From NCBI RefSeq assembly GCF_000966285.1, contig NZ_KQ031391.1:4604540-4668539 (forward strand): DNA of 64,000 nt, read 5' to 3'. Below, one piece after another: positions 60,176 to 64,000 of this stretch; the stretch's first letter is position 1; each line of letters opens with the position of its first letter. The stretch comes from Pseudofrankia sp. DC12 (GTDB lineage: Bacteria; Actinomycetota; Actinomycetes; Frankiales; Frankiaceae). A program made the translations under genes and the position numbers. The notes under the pieces are model-generated. The model saw only the letters and a program-made list of their open reading frames with translations, made no database searches and was not told the DNA's origin.

Positions 60176-62125
60176 GTGACCGAGACCGATCCCGTGGCCG
60201 GAACCGATCTGGTCACAGGTACAGCCACGCAACCGGCACAGTCGGGTGCCGTGCGGCCCGCGATCCTCACCGTCGACGACGACCCGAGCGTCTCCCGGGC
60301 GGTGGCGCGTGACCTGCGCCGGCGGTTCGGCGAGCGTTACCGCATCCTGCGGGCCGAGTCGGGCCAGCAGGCACTGGACACACTGCGCGAGCTGAAGCTG
60401 CGCGGCGGCCAGGTCTCCGTGATGATCGCGGACTACCGGATGCCGGGTCTCACCGGCATCGAGTTCCTCGAACAGGCGATGGATCTGTATCCCGACGCCA
60501 AGCGGGTGCTGCTCACGGCCTACGCCGACACCAGCGCGGCGATCGACGCGATCAACCTCGTCGACCTCGACCACTACCTGCTCAAGCCGTGGAACCCGCC
60601 GGAGGAGAAGCTCTACCCGGTCCTCGACGGGCTGCTCGACGCCTGGTGCCGCTCGGAGCGCCGGGCGGTGGTCGAGACCAAGGTCGTAGGTGACCGCTGG
60701 TCGGCCCGGTCGTACGAGGTCCGCGAGTTCCTGGCCCGCAACCAGGTGCCCTACCGCTGGTACCTCGCCGACGAGCCGGAGGGCCACCGGCTGCTCGCCG
60801 CGGCCGCCCCTGCCGCCGTGTCCGCGCCATCGAACGGGTCCGCACCATCGAACGGGTCCGTGTCGACGAACGGGTCCGTGTCGACGAACGGGTCCGTGTC
60901 GACGAACGGGTCCGTGTCGACGAACGGGTCCGTGCCGACGAACGGGCCCAGGCTGTCGGATGCGTCCGGACTGTTGGACGGGTCCGAGCCGTTGGACGGG
61001 CCTGCGCCGAACGGGCCGCCGTGGCCGTCGAGCCTCGCCGCGGCGGCGCTGCCGGTGGTCATCACGCCGGCCGGTGCCGCCCTCATCGATCCGACGGACG
61101 CCCAGATCGCCGCCGAGGTGGGCCTGCGCACCATCCCGGACGAGAACTTCTACGACGTCATCATCATCGGCGGTGGCCCGGCCGGGCTCGGCTCGGCGGT
61201 GTACGCGGCCTCGGAAGGCCTGCGGACCGTGCTGATCGAGCGCACCGCGACCGGCGGCCAGGCCGGGCAGAGCTCCAGGATCGAGAACTACCTCGGCTTC
61301 CCCGACGGGGTGTCCGGCGCCCAGCTCACCGACCGGGCCCGCCGCCAGGCCGTGAGGTTCTCGGCCGAGGTGATCACCGCCCGTGAGATCGTCGAGCTGC
61401 GGGCCGACGGGCCGGCACGCACGGTCCGGTTCGCCGACGGCGGCGAACTGCGCGCGCACACCGTCGTGCTGGCGACCGGTGTGGCCTACCGCCAGCTGCC
61501 GGCGCCTGGGCTCGCCGAGCTGACCGGCCGTGGCGTGTACTACGGCGCGGCGCTCACCGAGGCCGCCGGCTGCGTCGGTGAGGACATCTACGTCGTCGGC
61601 GGCGCCAACTCGGCCGGGCAGGCGGCGGTCTACCTGTCGCGGCACGCCAGGACGGTCACGATGCTCGTCCGCGGGCGGTCGCTGACGGCGTCGATGTCGC
61701 ACTACCTGATCGAGCAGATCGCCGCGGTCCCGAACATCGTCGTGCGGACCTGTACCGAGGTGGTCGCGGGCGAGGGCGACGAGCACCTGAGCGCGCTCAC
61801 CTTGCGTGACAGCGGGACGGGCGTCACCGAGTCCGTGCCGGCCAGCCGGCTGTTCGTGTTCATCGGCGCGGCGCCGCGGACCGACTGGCTCGACGGCGTC
61901 GTCGAGCGGGACGGCCACGGCTTCGTCGTCGCCGGCCCCGACCTCGTCGCCGACGGGCGCCGCCCGTCCGGCTGGACCCTGGAACGGGATCCCTTTCACC
62001 TCGAGACCAGCCTGCCGGGAGTGTTCGTGGCCGGAGACGCGCGGTCGGAGTCCGTGAAACGAGTCGCCTCAGCGGTCGGCGAGGGTGCGATGGCCATCGC
62101 GCTCGTGCACCGCTACCTCTCGTGA
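60176..62125 (+). CDS. Response-regulator receiver fused to a thioredoxin-reductase-like flavoprotein
   Basis: 649 residues from GTG 60176. Receiver domain about 28-160: AILTVDDDPSVSRAVARDLR, phospho-Asp in VMIADYRMPGLTG, Thr in VLLTAYADTS, Lys in YLLKPWNPP. A short thioredoxin-like piece follows (RSYEVREFLARNQVPYRWYL), then a low-complexity linker of NGS repeats (about 215-260). The flavoprotein (about 320-649) has DVIIIGGGPAGLGSAVYAAS, GGQAGQSSRIENYLGFPDGV, YVVGGANSAGQAAVYLSRHA and GVFVAGDARSESVKRVASAV. The redox CxxC of true thioredoxin reductase is missing: YYGAALTEAAGC stands where YCATCD is expected. It is translationally coupled to the next gene, a sensor kinase. Similar fusions are known in actinobacteria; the reaction is unknown. 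Confidence 0.92.
   Translation: MTETDPVAGTDLVTGTATQPAQSGAVRPAILTVDDDPSVSRAVARDLRRRFGERYRILRAESGQQALDTLRELKLRGGQVSVMIADYRMPGLTGIEFLEQAMDLYPDAKRVLLTAYADTSAAIDAINLVDLDHYLLKPWNPPEEKLYPVLDGLLDAWCRSERRAVVETKVVGDRWSARSYEVREFLARNQVPYRWYLADEPEGHRLLAAAAPAAVSAPSNGSAPSNGSVSTNGSVSTNGSVSTNGSVSTNGSVPTNGPRLSDASGLLDGSEPLDGPAPNGPPWPSSLAAAALPVVITPAGAALIDPTDAQIAAEVGLRTIPDENFYDVIIIGGGPAGLGSAVYAASEGLRTVLIERTATGGQAGQSSRIENYLGFPDGVSGAQLTDRARRQAVRFSAEVITAREIVELRADGPARTVRFADGGELRAHTVVLATGVAYRQLPAPGLAELTGRGVYYGAALTEAAGCVGEDIYVVGGANSAGQAAVYLSRHARTVTMLVRGRSLTASMSHYLIEQIAAVPNIVVRTCTEVVAGEGDEHLSALTLRDSGTGVTESVPASRLFVFIGAAPRTDWLDGVVERDGHGFVVAGPDLVADGRRPSGWTLERDPFHLETSLPGVFVAGDARSESVKRVASAVGEGAMAIALVHRYLS
60821..60946 (+). 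repeat. Seven 18-bp tandem units in the receiver-flavoprotein linker
   Basis: Units of 18 bp (consensus TCCGTGTCGACGAACGGG; the first two have GCGCCATCG or GCACCATCG in the middle) encode repeated S-V-S-T-N-G hexapeptides. Four central units are identical. The repeat is in frame, so linker length can vary without breaking the protein. Confidence 0.9.
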
Positions 62126-63672
62126 GCGCAGGAGCGAGCGAGCCGAGTGGTCGTCCGAGGGGCGAGGACGGCCGCGGAGCGAGCGCGGCGACGGAGCGAC
62201 CTCGGGACGCTGTGAGCGCGGCCGCCAGCTCGCCGGAGCCGACGCTCGTGTCCGAGGGGCTGCCCTGCGACATCGAGGAGCTGCGGACCCTCTTCCTGTT
62301 CGAGAAGCTCGACGAGGACAAGCTGCGCTGGCTGTGCGAGCGCGGCCGGGTCGTCGAGGTCGAGCCGGGGGACCTGACCGTCGAGGGCGAGCCGTCGCGG
62401 TACCTCTACGTGCTGCTCGACGGCGAGGTCGCCATCGTCAAGCGGGTCAGTGGCGTGGATGTCGAGGTCAATCGCACCGGCCACCGCGGTGTCTACGGCG
62501 GTGCCTGGAACGCCTACCTGGGTGACCGGGTGCCCCAGACGTATCCGCAGTCGATGCGGGCTACCCGACGCTCCCGGCTCTTCGTGCTGGACGCGGAGCA
62601 GTTCTCGTTCCTCATGCGGGACTGGTTCCCGATGCCCGTCCACCTGCTGGAGGGCCTGTTCTTCGGGATGCGCAACGTCCAGGAGGCGGTCAGCCAGCGG
62701 GAGCGGCTGCTCGCGCTCGGCGCGCTGTCGGCTGGCCTCACGCACGAGCTCAACAACCCGGCGGCCGCCGCCGTGCGGGCGACGGCCGGGCTGCGCGAGC
62801 GGGTCGCCGGCATGCGGCACAAGCTGGGGCTCATCGCCGGCGGGCCCTACGACAAGGCCGTGCTGCAGACGCTGATCCGGCTGCAGGAGGAGGCGGCCGA
62901 ACGGGTCGCCAAGAAGGCGACGGCGCTCAGCCCGCTGGAGGCGAGCGACCGCGAGGACGAGCTCGGCGACTGGTTCGACGACCACGGCATCGGCTTCGGC
63001 TGGGACGTCGCGCCGGTCTTCGTCCAGGCCGGCCTGGACGTCCCGTGGCTGGACCAGGTCGCGGAGCTGGTCGGCGGCGAGCACCTGGGCAGCGCGGTGC
63101 GCTGGCTCGGCTACACCGTCGAGACCGAGCTGCTGATGAACGAGATCGAGGACTCGACGACCCGGGTCTCCACACTGGTCGGCGCCGCCCGGCAGTACTC
63201 GCAGCTCGACCGCGGCCCGTTCCAGACCGTCGACCTGCACGAGCTGCTCGACAGCACGCTGGTGATGCTCGCCCGCAAGATCGACAGCATCCGGGTCGTC
63301 AAGGACTACGACCGGTCGATCGCGCCGATCGGCGTCTACGCCGCCGAGCTGAACCAGGTCTGGACGAACCTCGTCGACAACGCGCTCGGCGCGATGGCCG
63401 GTACTGGGACCCTGACGCTGCGGACCTGGGAGAACGACGGTTCGGTGTTCGTCGAGATCGGCGACACCGGTCCCGGGATTCCCGCCGACATCCTGGGCCG
63501 CATCTTCGAGCCTTTCTTCACCACGAAGCCGGTGGGCGAGGGCACCGGCCTCGGCCTGGACATCTCCTGGCGGATCGTCGTCAACAAGCATCACGGTGAT
63601 TTGCGGGTAAGCAACTCCGGGCCGGGCGACACCCGTTTCGAGGTCCGGCTGCCGCGCACGCCACCCGACTAA
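62122..63672 (+). CDS. Cyclic-nucleotide-binding-domain histidine kinase
   Basis: GTG 62122 overlaps the stop of the fused flavoprotein gene; a later GTG (62212) is possible because the first 40 residues are low complexity. About 516 residues. A cNMP-binding-like domain (about 50-170) reads LFLFEKLDEDKLRWLCERGR, GDLTVEGEPSRYLYVLLDGE and MRATRRSRLFVLDAEQFSFL. The kinase core has ALGALSAGLTHELNNPAAAA (phospho-His), N-box QVWTNLVDNALGAMAG, G1 IGDTGPGIPADI, F-box FEPFFTTKP and G2 GEGTGLGLDISWRI. No TM segments, so it is cytoplasmic. It is the obvious partner for the receiver domain of the preceding gene. Confidence 0.92.
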   Translation: MSAGASEPSGRPRGEDGRGASAATERPRDAVSAAASSPEPTLVSEGLPCDIEELRTLFLFEKLDEDKLRWLCERGRVVEVEPGDLTVEGEPSRYLYVLLDGEVAIVKRVSGVDVEVNRTGHRGVYGGAWNAYLGDRVPQTYPQSMRATRRSRLFVLDAEQFSFLMRDWFPMPVHLLEGLFFGMRNVQEAVSQRERLLALGALSAGLTHELNNPAAAAVRATAGLRERVAGMRHKLGLIAGGPYDKAVLQTLIRLQEEAAERVAKKATALSPLEASDREDELGDWFDDHGIGFGWDVAPVFVQAGLDVPWLDQVAELVGGEHLGSAVRWLGYTVETELLMNEIEDSTTRVSTLVGAARQYSQLDRGPFQTVDLHELLDSTLVMLARKIDSIRVVKDYDRSIAPIGVYAAELNQVWTNLVDNALGAMAGTGTLTLRTWENDGSVFVEIGDTGPGIPADILGRIFEPFFTTKPVGEGTGLGLDISWRIVVNKHHGDLRVSNSGPGDTRFEVRLPRTPPD

Positions 63673-63744
63673 CCGGCACTTCTCGGCGCCGGCGGCGAAT
63701 CGCCAGCCGTTCGTGGGCGTGACCGACGACGACCCGGTGTGGGC

Positions 63745-63815
63745 AGTGGGATTCACCCCCACGTTGGTCGTGAACCATCAGGTGCCGCGACCACCGAGGG
63801 CTAAACGGCAATCAA
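63745..63815. repeat. Dispersed hairpin repeat, copy 3 (decayed left arm)
   Basis: The right arm (63784-63815) clearly matches copies 1 and 2: read on the minus strand it begins GTTGATTGCCGTTTAGCCCT and continues CGGTGGTCGCGG. The left arm is only partly complementary (TTGGTCGTG region). As with the other copies, it lies between convergent genes. Confidence 0.55.
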
Positions 63816-63854
63816 CCGGCGACTACCGGTTTCGCGCCGTCGGCCTTCCGCGGG

Positions 63855-64000
63855 TCAGCTCTTGCGGGTGAGGATGACGACGGGGATCTCGCGGTCGGTC
63901 TTCTTCTGGTAGTCGTCGTATGGTGGCCACACCTTGGCCATCACCGGCCACAGCCGGGCCTTCTCCTCGGGCGTCGCGGTGTGGGCCGTGGCGTCGAAGC
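63855..64000 (-). CDS. Nitroreductase-family deazaflavin-dependent oxidoreductase, C-terminal part
   Basis: The minus-strand frame is open to the window edge and ends at TGA 63855. The visible 47 residues read FDATAHTATPEEKARLWPVM, AKVWPPYDDYQKKTDREIPV and VILTRKS, typical of the C-terminus of Ddn-like F420-dependent reductases. These use reduced F420 in actinobacteria to reduce quinones or nitro compounds. The N-terminus lies outside the window. Confidence 0.85.
   Translation of the reverse strand, partial: FDATAHTATPEEKARLWPVMAKVWPPYDDYQKKTDREIPVVILTRKS

Noticed and set aside
60821-60946. Tandem repeats considered as a CRISPR array
   Set aside because: Units are 18 bp, head to tail without spacers, and encode an in-frame peptide repeat. 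There are no cas genes in the window.

Overview
The window is high-GC actinobacterial chromosome. GTG starts are frequent, and the ftsE-ftsX-smpB-ssrA order, XRE/DUF397 pairs, fused response regulator/flavoprotein genes and a GH15 enzyme suggest a Frankia-like or Streptomyces-like actinomycete. The genus is my inference; no marker in the window fixes it.

Layout. 0-6.1 kb is core: the end of a cobA-like methyltransferase, a sugar-dehydrogenase remnant, ftsE-ftsX, smpB, a THUMP-like methyltransferase, a VOC protein and tmRNA. Past the tmRNA terminator (6.2-7.4 kb) lies debris: a copy of the tmRNA 3' tail, a 199-bp MITE and broken MFS and DUF4389 genes. 7.4-10.4 kb has a two-component locus whose kinase lacks an ATPase domain. 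11-24 kb has DUF2252, SHOCT, GH15, MFS/TetR, an Na+/H+ antiporter, an EAL protein, an alkylsulfatase (with a dead relative at 17.4-17.8 kb) and a MobA-MoaD-like fusion followed by a second MITE copy. 24.6-35 kb has broken SDR and ABC genes, an OmpR-type two-component pair, an alditol oxidase, two TetR genes (one joined to an SDR N-terminus), and a five-gene run of TetR, ABC-2 transporter and NarL-type two-component genes. 35-40.6 kb is a second graveyard (NB-ARC/TPR, IS110, acyl ligase, MFS and VOC remnants) around intact LigT-like and SDR genes. 40.6-47.5 kb is a coherent aminophosphonate locus: phosphonatase-like HAD, TIGR03364-type oxidase and a complete ABC importer.

47.7-57.5 kb is the most unusual part. 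After recQ, two paralogous FHA-like/winged-helix proteins face inward around an XRE regulator, two DUF397 proteins and two kinase-WD40 proteins. The DUF397-kinase unit is duplicated, including its terminator and a 70-bp intergenic block. 57.7-64 kb has a PPP phosphatase, an aquaporin, a receiver-thioredoxin-reductase-like fusion coupled to a cyclic-nucleotide-binding histidine kinase, and the end of a deazaflavin-dependent reductase gene.

Two dispersed repeat families were found by eye. One is a roughly 199-bp MITE with 18-bp inverted ends and 7-bp target duplications (6297-6495 and 24109-24306). The other is a roughly 74-bp hairpin found three times, each time between convergent genes (27.55, 47.53 and 63.75 kb).
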